64,000 nt of DNA, from NCBI RefSeq assembly GCF_040066175.1, contig NZ_JBEAAM010000010.1, forward strand, positions 1 to 64,000, written 5' to 3'. Origin of the DNA: Solimonas sp040066175 (GTDB lineage: Bacteria > Pseudomonadota > Gammaproteobacteria > Nevskiales > Nevskiaceae). Position numbers and translations under genes: made by a program. The notes under the pieces are model-generated. The model made no database searches, had not been told where the DNA came from, and saw only the letters and a program-made list of their open reading frames with translations. Positions 16,749 to 25,477 of the stretch are shown here, piece by piece (position 1 is the first letter of the stretch; every line of letters starts with the position of its first letter).

Positions 16749-18308
16749 ATGCTCTGGCTGTGCCTGCATCTGCCGCAACTGCCCGCGGAGGCCCAGGGGC
16801 TCCACGATCCGCTCGATGCCGTCACCGACAGCCGCGGCGCCCGGCGCTGGCTGATCACTGCGGGCGCCGGCCTGCCGGTCGGCCTCGCGCTCGGCGATGC
16901 CCTGGCGCGCTGCCCCGCGCTGCGCGCGCATCCGCGCAAGCCGGCAGCCGAGCGCGCTGCGCTGCGCGCGCTCGCGCAGGGCCTGTATCGCTATGGCAGT
17001 CCGGTCGCCACCGAGATTCGTGAACTGCCGGAACCGGGACGCGCACCACGGGCCTGCGTCTGGATCGAGATCGGCGCGAGCCTGCGCCTGTTCGGCGGCA
17101 TCGAGTCCCTGTGTGCACGCCTCCGTGCCGACCTCGCCGGGCTGCAGCAATCCGCGCAGTTGGGCATCGCACCGACGCGCACCGCCGCGGCGCTGCTGGC
17201 CTGCGCGGGCATCGCCGAACCGGTGCTTGCATCCGAAGACCTTCGAGCGCGGCTGGAGCAGCTGCCGGTATCCCTGCTTGCGTGGCCACAGGCACAGCTC
17301 GATGCGCTGCACGGCGTCGGCCTGCGCCGTCTCGGCGACCTGTTCGCGCTGCCGCGCGCCGGCTTCGCGCGCCGCTTCGGCGCCGAAGCCCTGCTCGAAC
17401 TCGACCGCCTGCGCGGCCTCGCACCCGATCCGGTGCGCGGGCTCACGCCACCACCGCAGTTTCGCCGGCGCTTCGATCTGGCCGGCGAAGTCGAGCAGCT
17501 CGAAGGCCTGCTGTTCCCGCTGCGGCGCATCAGCATGGAGCTGCAAGCCTGGCTGCGCGCCCGCGACACCGGGCTGCGCAGCCTCGAACTGTGCTGCGAA
17601 CATGGACGGCGCCGGCGCAGCGCCTTCACCCTGCGCTTCCTGTCGGCACATCGCGACGGCAACCGCATCTTCGATGCGCTGCGCGAACGCCTGAACCGCG
17701 CGCCGCTGTCCGCGCCGGTGCGCGCGCTGCTGCTGCGCGCCGACGATCTCGGTCCGGTCGCCAGCGGCCAGGCCGAGCTGTTCGACGGCGACGTCCAGCG
17801 GCAGCTGCAGTGGAACGAAACCGTCGAACGCCTGCTCGCGCGCCTGGGCGAAAGCGCCCTGTGGACACCGACCGCAGTCGAAGACCACCGGCCGGAGCGG
17901 GCCTGCGCACGTCACGACGTTTGCTCGGGACGGGCCGAGCACCCGCGCAGCCGCCACGCGGGCCATCGCTCCGCTCAGCCCATCCTGCGGGCGCATCCTG
18001 GCCATCCCTGGCCCGACGGCAATGCCCTCTCCAGCCCCCGGCCCGGCCATCCATGGCCGGGCGCTCGGGATCGGGGCGACACATGGTCGCCAAGTACGAT
18101 CCCTCGCCCCCTGTGGCTGCTGCCACAGCCGCAGCCGCTGCCGATCGTCCCCACCGGCATCGGCGAGCCCGAACGCATCGAGAGCGGCTGGTGGGACGGC
18201 GCCGATGCGCGACGCGACTACCACACGATCGAGTGGCAGAACGCGTGCGCCTGGGTGTTCCGCGATCACGCCAGCAATCGCTGGTATCTGCATGGCTGGT
18301 GGGCGTGA
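16749..18308 (+). CDS. imuB: ImuB, Y-family polymerase-like protein
   Basis: A 519-aa Y-family DNA polymerase homologue that serves as the hub of the SOS mutasome. Typical ImuB features are the N-terminal LWLCLHLPQLPAEAQ, the palm and thumb region with LRRLGDLFALPRAGFARRFG (helix-hairpin-helix, about residue 200) and the little-finger domain. The catalytic acidic residues of active Y-family enzymes are not apparent, as expected. A 65-residue Pro/Arg/His-rich stretch (about 17900-18100) separates ...EDHRPERA from PRPLWLLPQPQ, where homologues have a shorter linker. It contains two copies of a HPGHPWP-like motif encoded by palindromic DNA. The start ATG lies 10 bp after imuA; the stop overlaps the dnaE2 GTG. 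Confidence 0.9.
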   Translation: MLWLCLHLPQLPAEAQGLHDPLDAVTDSRGARRWLITAGAGLPVGLALGDALARCPALRAHPRKPAAERAALRALAQGLYRYGSPVATEIRELPEPGRAPRACVWIEIGASLRLFGGIESLCARLRADLAGLQQSAQLGIAPTRTAAALLACAGIAEPVLASEDLRARLEQLPVSLLAWPQAQLDALHGVGLRRLGDLFALPRAGFARRFGAEALLELDRLRGLAPDPVRGLTPPPQFRRRFDLAGEVEQLEGLLFPLRRISMELQAWLRARDTGLRSLELCCEHGRRRRSAFTLRFLSAHRDGNRIFDALRERLNRAPLSAPVRALLLRADDLGPVASGQAELFDGDVQRQLQWNETVERLLARLGESALWTPTAVEDHRPERACARHDVCSGRAEHPRSRHAGHRSAQPILRAHPGHPWPDGNALSSPRPGHPWPGARDRGDTWSPSTIPRPLWLLPQPQPLPIVPTGIGEPERIESGWWDGADARRDYHTIEWQNACAWVFRDHASNRWYLHGWWA

Positions 18309-21300
18309 CGAAGCACCCGGAATACGTCGAGCTGCACGCGCTGTCGGCCTTCAGCTTCCAGCGCGGCGCGTCGATGCCCGGGGAACTGGTCGAGCACGCG
18401 CTCGCGCTCGGCTACAGCGGGCTGGCCATCACCGACGAATGCTCGATGGCCGGCGTCGTGCGCGCCTGGCAGCAGGCCCGCGAACTCGGAGCAACGCACT
18501 GGCCACTGCTGACCGGCAGCGAGTTCACGCTGGCCGATGGCCCGAAGGTCGTGCTGCTCGCGCAGACGCAGCGTGGCTATGCCGGCCTCTGCGCGGCGAT
18601 CACGCGCGGGCGCCGCAACGCCACCAAGGGCGAATATCGCCTCGACCGCAGCGATTTCGCCGACGGCACTGCCGACACCTGCGCGCTGTGGATTCCGCGC
18701 GGGCCCGGCGACATCGAGGAACTGGTCTGGCTGCGCGAACGTTACCCGCAGCGCCTGTGGATCGCGGTCGAACTGCACCGCGACGGCAACGACGCCGCGA
18801 AGCTGCAGCGGCTGCGCGATCATTCCCGCCGCTTCGGCGTGCCGCTGGTGGCCGCCGGCGACGTACACATGCACCGGCGCGAACGCCGCGTGCTGCAGGA
18901 CGTGCTGACCGCGCTGCGCCACCACCTGCCGGTGCAGCGCTGCGGCCATCGGTTGTTCGCCAACGGCGAACGCCATCTCCGTCCCCTCGACGACCTGGCC
19001 ACACTGTATCCGCCGGAGTTGCTGCGCGAGACGCTGGCGGTGGCCGAGCGCTGCACGTTCCGGCTCGGCGAGCTGAGGTACGAATACCCGAAGGAGATCG
19101 TCGAACCCGGCCACACCCCGGCGAGCTGGCTGCGCACACTCGTCGAGCGCCACATCCCCGACCGCTGGCCCGCCGGCTGTCCGCCGGACGTTCACGCGAT
19201 CATCGAGAAGGAACTCGCGCTGATCGCGCAGAAGCACTACGAAGCGTTCTTCCTGACGGTCCATGACATCGTCCAGTTCGCCAAGAGACGCGGCATCCTC
19301 TGCCAGGGCCGCGGCAGCGCCGCGAACTCGGCGGTCTGCTACACGCTGGGCATCACCGAAGTCTCGCCCGGCTTCACCGATCTGCTGTTCGAGCGCTTCG
19401 TCTCGATCGAACGCGACGAGCCGCCGGACATCGACGTCGATTTCGAGCACGAGCGCCGCGAGGAGGTGATCCAGTACGTCTATGAAAAGTACGGCCGCGA
19501 GCGTGCGGCGCTCGCCGCGACGGTGATCCGCTACCAGCCGCGCTCGGCGCTGCGCGACGTCGGCCGCGCACTCGACATCGGCGCCGAGGTCGTCGATCGC
19601 GTCACCCGCTCGCTGGCCTGGTGGGACGAGCCCGACGACCTGCCCGAGCGCCTGCGCGCCGCCGGCGTCGATCCGGATGCGCCGCAGATCCGCGTGTGGC
19701 TGCGGCTCGCGCGCAGCTTGATCGGCTTTCCGCGTCATCTGTCACAGCACGTCGGCGGCTTCGTGATCTCGGATGCGCCGCTGCACGAGCTGGTGCCGGT
19801 CGAGAACGCGGCGATGCCGGAGCGCACGATCATCCAGTGGGACAAGGACGATCTGGAAGCGCTGGGCCTGCTCAAGGTCGATGTGCTCGCGCTGGGCATG
19901 CTGTCCGCGCTGCGCCGCAGCTTCGAGCTGCTGCGCGCGTACGATGGCACGGCGCTCGCACTGCGCACGATCCCGCCGGACGATGCCGCCACCTACGCGA
20001 TGATCCGGCGCGCCGAGACCGTCGGCGTGTTCCAGATCGAGTCGCGCGCGCAGATGTCGATGCTGCCGCGGCTCAAGCCGGCGAATCTCTACGATCTCAC
20101 CGTGCAGGTCGCGATCGTGCGCCCCGGGCCGATCCAGGGCGGCATGGTGCATCCCTATCTGGACGCGCGCCTGTCCAGCGCTCCGATCACGTATGCCAGC
20201 GAAGCGCTGCGCAAGGTGCTCGAACGCACCCACGGCGTGCCGATCTTCCAGGAACAGGTGATGCGCATCGCCGTGGTCGCCGCCGGCTTCACGCCCGGCG
20301 AGGCCGACCAGCTGCGCCGCTCGATGGCAGCGTGGAAGCGCAGCGGCGGTTTGGAGAAGTGGGAACGCCGACTCAAGGACGGCATGGCGAAGAACGGCTA
20401 CACGGCCGAGTTCGCCGACCGCATCTACCGGCAGATCCTCGGCTTCGGCTCCTACGGATTTCCCGAGAGCCATGCGGCGAGCTTCGCGCTGCTGGCCTAT
20501 GCCTCGGCGTACCTGAAATGCCACTACCCGGCGGCATTCTTCTGCGCGCTGATCAATGCGCAGCCGATGGGTTTCTATCCGCCATCGATGCTGGTCGCCG
20601 AGGCGCGGCGCATGCGCGTCGCGGTGCGACCGATCGACGTCCTGCACAGCGACTGGGATTGCACGCTGGAGCGCGGCGACGACGGCAGGCCCGCGCTCCG
20701 GCTCGGCCTGCGCCTGGTGTCCGGCTTCACTCCCGCGGCGGCGCTGCGCATCGCGCAGGCGCGCCCGGCGCAGCCGCCTGCGGACGTTGACGATCTCGCG
20801 CGCCGCGCGCGGCTGACACGGCGCGATCTGGACCTGCTGGCCTCGGCCGACGCGCTGGCCGCGCTGACCGGTCATCGCTACGCCGCGCGCTGGCAGACAC
20901 GCGGCCTGGAAAGGCTGGACGGCGTGCTCGGCGCTGCACGCGTGCCCGACGACGCCGTGCAACTGGCCGCGCCAAGCGAAGGCGAGGACATCCTCGCCGA
21001 CTACCGCAGCACCGGGCTGACGCTGCGCCGCCATCCGGTCGCACTGCTGCGACCGCGCCTGCACCAGGCGCGCGTGACCGCCAACGCCGATCTGGCAGGG
21101 ATCGCCGACGGTGCGCCGCTGCGCGTCGCCGGCATCGTCATGTTCCGCCAGCGGCCCGGTTCCGCGAACGGCGTGATGTTCATGACGCTGGAGGACGACA
21201 CCGGCATCGTCAACCTGATCGTCAAGCCGCCGCTGATCGAGGCGCAGCGCGCAGCGGTGGTCGGCGGCCAATTCCTGATCGCGCAGGGCCGGCTGCAGCG

Positions 21301-21394
21301 CCAGCAGAACGTGACGCACGTGCTCGCCGAGCGTTTCTTCGATCGCTCGCACTGGGTCGGCGAGCTGCCCGCCTTGTCGCGGGATTTCCGCTGA
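18305..21394 (+). CDS. dnaE2: DnaE2, error-prone DNA polymerase III alpha
   Basis: A 1,029-aa C-family polymerase, the length of ImuC/DnaE2 rather than the longer replicative DnaE. It starts at GTG overlapping the imuB stop. An N-terminal PHP domain begins at YVELHALSAFSFQRG. The polymerase core has QGRGSAANSAVCYTLGI, and the acidic catalytic site is in EPPDIDVDFEHERR (near residue 375). The helix-hairpin-helix and OB domains follow toward the C-terminus (RVAGIVMFRQRPGS, GVMFMTLEDDTG). DnaE2 extends past lesions as part of the mutasome with ImuA and ImuB. It is convergent with hemD, with only 12 bp between the stops. Controlled by the LexA box before lexA. Confidence 0.95.
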   Translation: MTKHPEYVELHALSAFSFQRGASMPGELVEHALALGYSGLAITDECSMAGVVRAWQQARELGATHWPLLTGSEFTLADGPKVVLLAQTQRGYAGLCAAITRGRRNATKGEYRLDRSDFADGTADTCALWIPRGPGDIEELVWLRERYPQRLWIAVELHRDGNDAAKLQRLRDHSRRFGVPLVAAGDVHMHRRERRVLQDVLTALRHHLPVQRCGHRLFANGERHLRPLDDLATLYPPELLRETLAVAERCTFRLGELRYEYPKEIVEPGHTPASWLRTLVERHIPDRWPAGCPPDVHAIIEKELALIAQKHYEAFFLTVHDIVQFAKRRGILCQGRGSAANSAVCYTLGITEVSPGFTDLLFERFVSIERDEPPDIDVDFEHERREEVIQYVYEKYGRERAALAATVIRYQPRSALRDVGRALDIGAEVVDRVTRSLAWWDEPDDLPERLRAAGVDPDAPQIRVWLRLARSLIGFPRHLSQHVGGFVISDAPLHELVPVENAAMPERTIIQWDKDDLEALGLLKVDVLALGMLSALRRSFELLRAYDGTALALRTIPPDDAATYAMIRRAETVGVFQIESRAQMSMLPRLKPANLYDLTVQVAIVRPGPIQGGMVHPYLDARLSSAPITYASEALRKVLERTHGVPIFQEQVMRIAVVAAGFTPGEADQLRRSMAAWKRSGGLEKWERRLKDGMAKNGYTAEFADRIYRQILGFGSYGFPESHAASFALLAYASAYLKCHYPAAFFCALINAQPMGFYPPSMLVAEARRMRVAVRPIDVLHSDWDCTLERGDDGRPALRLGLRLVSGFTPAAALRIAQARPAQPPADVDDLARRARLTRRDLDLLASADALAALTGHRYAARWQTRGLERLDGVLGAARVPDDAVQLAAPSEGEDILADYRSTGLTLRRHPVALLRPRLHQARVTANADLAGIADGAPLRVAGIVMFRQRPGSANGVMFMTLEDDTGIVNLIVKPPLIEAQRAAVVGGQFLIAQGRLQRQQNVTHVLAERFFDRSHWVGELPALSRDFR

Positions 21395-21406
21395 ACGCGC
21401 CGGTCG

Positions 21407-22237
21407 CTACGGGCTGGTGTCGAAGGCGTCGGCCAGCGCGCGCATCAGCGGCTTCATGAAGTAGTCGTTCTCCGGCATCGCCTGCACGGCGATACCATGC
21501 GCCGCCAGCGCATCGGACACCACCGGGCCGACCGCAGCGACGCGCGTGCGCTCCAGGCCGGATTTGAGCGCATCCTCGCGCGCGGCGTCGCGGGCGACGC
21601 GGAACAGGCGCTCGACCTGGGCCATGCTGGTGAAGGCGATCGCATCGAGCGCGCCGGCGGCGAGCCTGTCGATCAGGTCGAGCACGCGCTGCGTGTCGGC
21701 GGCGTCGGCATAGACATAAGGCGCGACCGTCAGCACCGTCGCGCCGGCCGCCTGCAGCGCATGCTGCAGCGGCGCGTTGGGCTCGGTGCCATACAGCTGC
21801 ACACCGACCCTGCGTCCCTTCAGATCGAGATCGAGCAGCGTCTCGATCACGCCGCGCGTGGTCGGTTCGACCGCGGTCAGCGTCGCCTTGAGCCCCAGCT
21901 CGCGCAGCGCACGTCCCGGCTTGGGGCCGCGCGCGATGATGCGCACCGCGCCCAGGCTCGCGACGAAGGGCGCGCGCAGCTCGGGCGCATGGCGCTCGAT
22001 GCAGGCGACCAGACGCCGCAGACCCTCGCCGGTCAGCAGGATCAGGTCGTCGCAGGAACCGGCGTTGAACGCGCGGATCCAGGCCAGCACCGGCGCCGGG
22101 TCGGGCGCGTCGCGAATCGCCACCAGCGGGCAGCGCAACACCTCGGCGCCACGCTTTTCCAGCATCGACGCGAATACGTCGAGCTCACGCGTTTCCGGAA
22201 CCGCGATACGCCTTCCCTGCAGATTCGGTTCGTCCAT
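21407..22237 (-). CDS. hemD: Uroporphyrinogen-III synthase
   Basis: A 276-aa HemD-fold protein, with the two-lobe pattern expected of the enzyme that closes hydroxymethylbilane into uroporphyrinogen III. Visible blocks are LQGRRIAVPETRELDVFASM at the N-terminus, CDDLILLTGEGLRRLVACIE, and in the second lobe DAIAFTSMAQVERLFRVA with AAVGPVVSDALAAHGI near the end. Sequence identity among HemD proteins is low, so assignment rests on this pattern. It is not next to hemC here. It follows a small secreted SRPBCC gene by one base and may share its transcript. It may be the only HemD of the cell or a divergent second copy. Confidence 0.8.
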   Translation of the reverse strand: MDEPNLQGRRIAVPETRELDVFASMLEKRGAEVLRCPLVAIRDAPDPAPVLAWIRAFNAGSCDDLILLTGEGLRRLVACIERHAPELRAPFVASLGAVRIIARGPKPGRALRELGLKATLTAVEPTTRGVIETLLDLDLKGRRVGVQLYGTEPNAPLQHALQAAGATVLTVAPYVYADAADTQRVLDLIDRLAAGALDAIAFTSMAQVERLFRVARDAAREDALKSGLERTRVAAVGPVVSDALAAHGIAVQAMPENDYFMKPLMRALADAFDTSP

Positions 22238-22238
22238 G

Positions 22239-22784
22239 TCAGCGCGCCGGCTCCAGCCACTTGGCGAGACCGCCGAGCTGCAGGTTCTGCACCTGGTCGA
22301 CCACCGGCGCGAACTCGCGCAGGTCGGTCGGACTGTAGCCGCCGACCGTGTAGCGCAGGCTCAGGCGCGTGCCGCCTTCGACCTTCTCGAAACTCCAGTC
22401 CAGCGCACCATGCAGTCCCATGCCCTGCATCGGCCCGAGGCCTCCGACCATGCGCAGCAGACGGCCCGGATCGGCGAAGGCCACGGTCATGTGCTGCACC
22501 TGACGCGCGCCGGCGATCTCGCAGAAGCAGCCGCCTGCCCTGGGCTCGATGCTCAGCGTCGATTCGCTACCGAACCAGGTGTGGTCGCGCGGCCACCAGC
22601 GGTCCACATCGTTGACCAGCGCCTTCCACGCCGAATCGACATCGACCTCGACGACATAGCTGTTCTCAATGGTGAAACCGGAAACGCTGCTGTCGATCAC
22701 CTTGGCGTGGCCGGACGGGCCGGCGAGCGACAACAGCAGTGCGGTAACGATTGACACATACCTGACGGGGATCATGTGGGGCAT
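22239..22784 (-). CDS. Secreted SRPBCC (polyketide-cyclase-like) family protein
   Basis: A 181-aa protein with a clear Sec signal peptide (about residues 1-28, cleavage near SGHA-KV). A START/SRPBCC helix-grip domain follows: NSYVVEVDVDSAWKALVNDV, DRWWPRDHTWFGSE, and DWSFEKVEGGTRLSLRYTVG. Such domains bind hydrophobic ligands; the ligand is not predictable. Two in-frame ATGs exist nine bases apart (22784 and 22775); the upstream one is used. The stop is one base from the hemD start, so both are probably on one transcript. The surrounding longer frame reaching to 23663 is antisense to otsB and not real. Confidence 0.75.
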   Translation of the reverse strand: MPHMIPVRYVSIVTALLLSLAGPSGHAKVIDSSVSGFTIENSYVVEVDVDSAWKALVNDVDRWWPRDHTWFGSESTLSIEPRAGGCFCEIAGARQVQHMTVAFADPGRLLRMVGGLGPMQGMGLHGALDWSFEKVEGGTRLSLRYTVGGYSPTDLREFAPVVDQVQNLQLGGLAKWLEPAR

Positions 22785-22916
22785 CCTGCTGTTCCGTGAA
22801 TGGTGAGATTGCCGACACGCGGATCGTCGCATAAGGATGCTGTTGCCACCGCGCGGGTGGATGCATCCGTCGCATGAGTCTACAGTCTGGTCTGACCCTG
22901 TTCCCCGCCCACACGC

Positions 22917-23693
22917 ATGGCCAAGACGCATGACGCCAGCGCGGGCGTGGTGCCGCCGCTTCTGTCGGCGCGCGACGCTCTGTACCTGGACTTTGACGGC
23001 ACGCTGACCGACATCGCGCCGCATCCCGACGCCGTGACCATCGCACGCCAACTGCCTGCGCTGATCGACGCGCTGCGCACACATCTCGATGGCGCCGTCG
23101 CCATCGTCACCGGCCGACGACTCGATGACATCGACACCTGGCTCGCGCCGCTGCGCCTGGTGGGTGCGGGGCTGCACGGCGCCGAACTGCGACGCACGCC
23201 GACCGGGGACAGCGTGGAACACCGTTCGCCGGAGGTTCCGGTGGTCGCCAGATCGCTGCTGGACCGATTCGGCGCGGACTCCCGACTGCTCGTCGAAAAC
23301 AAGGGCGCATCGGTCGCCCTGCATTTTCGCAGCGCGCCGGAACGCGCACGGGAATGCACCGCGGCGATGAGAGCGCTGGCCACGACGCATGGCCTCGTCA
23401 CGATCGCCGGAAAAATGGTCGTCGAGGCGCGCGCACCGGGCATCGACAAGGGCCGGGCGATTCTCGCGCTCGCGTCGGCGCCGCCGTTTCAGGGTCGACG
23501 GCCGGTATTCGTCGGCGATGACGTCACCGACGAGGATGGCTTTGCCGCGGTGCAGGCCAGCGGCGGCTTCGGCATCAAGGTCGGCGACTGTGAGACCCGT
23601 GCGCGCTACCGCTGCGCCGATGTCGATGCCGTCCACCACTGGATCGAGGCCTGCGTCCAGCACTTGAATGAACCCGACCGGGAGCGTGCATGA
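22917..23693 (+). CDS. otsB: Trehalose-6-phosphate phosphatase
   Basis: A 258-aa HAD-superfamily phosphatase that dephosphorylates trehalose 6-phosphate. The nucleophile motif is LYLDFDGTLTD (Asp25, Asp27). Motif II/III residues lie in AIVTGRRLDDI, and the acidic motif IV in FVGDDVTDEDGFAAV near residue 200. It is the first gene of a three-gene operon; its stop overlaps the start of the GH15 gene (ATGA). Together with OtsA at the end of the operon it completes trehalose synthesis from UDP-glucose and glucose 6-phosphate, normally for osmotic or desiccation tolerance. Confidence 0.94.
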   Translation: MAKTHDASAGVVPPLLSARDALYLDFDGTLTDIAPHPDAVTIARQLPALIDALRTHLDGAVAIVTGRRLDDIDTWLAPLRLVGAGLHGAELRRTPTGDSVEHRSPEVPVVARSLLDRFGADSRLLVENKGASVALHFRSAPERARECTAAMRALATTHGLVTIAGKMVVEARAPGIDKGRAILALASAPPFQGRRPVFVGDDVTDEDGFAAVQASGGFGIKVGDCETRARYRCADVDAVHHWIEACVQHLNEPDRERA

Positions 23694-25477
23694 GTCATCT
23701 CAATCTGGGCGTCATCGGCAACTGCGCCATCGCGGCAATGATCGATCCGCAGGCACGCCTGGTCTGGTGCTGCCTGCCGCGTTTCGACGGCGATCCGGTC
23801 TTTCATGCGCTGGTGGATACGGACCACGGCGAAGCCGCCCGCGGATTCTGGTCGATCGAACTCGATGGCTACACGCACAGCGAACAGCGTTACGTTCCCA
23901 ACACCGCGATGCTGGTGACGCGCCTGTTCGCAGCCGATGGCAGCGCGGTGGAAGTCCGGGATTTCTGTCCGCGCTTTCTGATGCACGGCCGCAGCTTCCG
24001 GCCGCAGATGATCGTGCGCAGCATCCTGCCGCTGGCGGGCAGCCCCCGGATCCGCGTCCGCATCCGGCCGAGCTTCGACTATGGCCAGACCGCGCCGACT
24101 ATCACCCGCGGCAGCAATCATCTGCGCTACGTCGGGCCCGAACGCACGCTGCGTCTGACCACCGATGCGCCCGCCAGCTACATCTTGTCGGAGACGCCCT
24201 TCCTGATCGAGCGCCGAACCAACCTGATTCTCGGACCCGACGAGACGCTGCTCGAAGCGGTCGATCATGTCGCGCGTCGTTTCGACGAGGAGACCGAATC
24301 CTGGTGGCGCGACTGGACCCGGCGTCTGGCCTTGCCGCTGGAGTGGCAGGATGCCGTGATCCGCGCGGCGATCACCCTCAAGCTCTGCACGTTCGAGGAA
24401 ACGGGTGCGATCGTCGCCGCGCTGACGACGAGCATTCCGGAAGCTGCGGCCACGTCGCGAAACTGGGACTACCGCTACTGCTGGCTGCGCGATGCGCTGT
24501 TCGTCGTGCGGGCACTGAACTCGATGGCCGAAGTCGAGACGATGGAGCTGTATCTGGGCTACATCGCCAACGTCGTCAGCGATTCCGCCGACGGCCATCT
24601 GCAGCCGGTCTACGGCATTGCGCTGGAGAAGCAGTTGCTGGAGCGCGAGCTGACGAGCCTGGCCGGCTACCGCGGTCAAGGGCCGGTGCGCATCGGCAAC
24701 CAGGCGCACGAGCACTTCCAGCACGATGTCTATGGCAACGTGATCCTCGCGGCGGCGCAGTCGTTCTTCGATCACCGGCTGTTGCGCCCCAGCAGTGCGG
24801 TCGAGTTCGAGCGCCTGCAGCGCCTCGGGCTGCAGGCGCACAAGGTCTACGCCACACCTGATGCCGGCATGTGGGAGCTGCGCACGCGGGCCCGCGTCCA
24901 CACATCCTCAGCGTTGATGTGCTGGGGCGCCTGCGACCGGCTGGCGCGGATCGCCCGCCATCTTGGACGCGAGCAGGAGGCCGCGGATTGGCTGGCGCGC
25001 AGCACCGAGATCCGCAATGCGATCGAATGCCGGGCGTGGAATCCGAGGCTCGGCAGCTTCGTCGACTGCTTCGAGGGCGAGGATGTCGAGGCCGGCCTGC
25101 TACTGATGGCCGAAATCGGCTTCCTGCCGGCCCGCGACCCGCGCTTTGCCGGCACCGTCGCGCAGATCGAGCGTCGCCTGCGCCGCGGCACACACCTGTT
25201 CCGCTACGCCGCCGCCGACGACTTCGGCGAACCGACCACCGCCTTCAACATCTGCACCTTCTGGTACATCGACGCGCTGGCACGGCTGGGCCGGCAACAG
25301 GAGGCGCGCGAACTGTTCGAGGGCATGCTGGCCTGCCGCAATCCGCTCGGCTTGCTGTCCGAGGATGTGGATCCGCGCAACAACGAGCTCTGGGGGAATT
25401 TCCCGCAGACCTATTCGATGGTCGGCATCATCAACGCGGCGATGCGCTTGTCCGGGCGCTGGGAGGACGTAGTGTGA
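23690..25477 (+). CDS. Glycoside hydrolase family 15 protein
   Basis: A 595-aa GH15 enzyme (glucoamylase/trehalase-like). The N-terminal beta-sandwich domain contains NCAIAAMIDPQARLVWCCLPR and FDGDPVFHALVD. The (alpha/alpha)6 barrel begins near residue 220 and shows SRNWDYRYCWLRDALF (about 255-270) and a later catalytic region DAGMWELRTRARVHTSS (about 395). The general acid/base Glu is likely in GMWELR and the second Glu near the C-terminal NPLGLLSEDVDP. It is sandwiched by four-base overlaps between otsB and otsA. In actinobacteria such GH15 proteins act as trehalases, so a trehalose-degrading or glucan-trimming role is likely. Substrate is not proven by sequence. Confidence 0.9.
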   Translation: MSHLNLGVIGNCAIAAMIDPQARLVWCCLPRFDGDPVFHALVDTDHGEAARGFWSIELDGYTHSEQRYVPNTAMLVTRLFAADGSAVEVRDFCPRFLMHGRSFRPQMIVRSILPLAGSPRIRVRIRPSFDYGQTAPTITRGSNHLRYVGPERTLRLTTDAPASYILSETPFLIERRTNLILGPDETLLEAVDHVARRFDEETESWWRDWTRRLALPLEWQDAVIRAAITLKLCTFEETGAIVAALTTSIPEAAATSRNWDYRYCWLRDALFVVRALNSMAEVETMELYLGYIANVVSDSADGHLQPVYGIALEKQLLERELTSLAGYRGQGPVRIGNQAHEHFQHDVYGNVILAAAQSFFDHRLLRPSSAVEFERLQRLGLQAHKVYATPDAGMWELRTRARVHTSSALMCWGACDRLARIARHLGREQEAADWLARSTEIRNAIECRAWNPRLGSFVDCFEGEDVEAGLLLMAEIGFLPARDPRFAGTVAQIERRLRRGTHLFRYAAADDFGEPTTAFNICTFWYIDALARLGRQQEARELFEGMLACRNPLGLLSEDVDPRNNELWGNFPQTYSMVGIINAAMRLSGRWEDVV

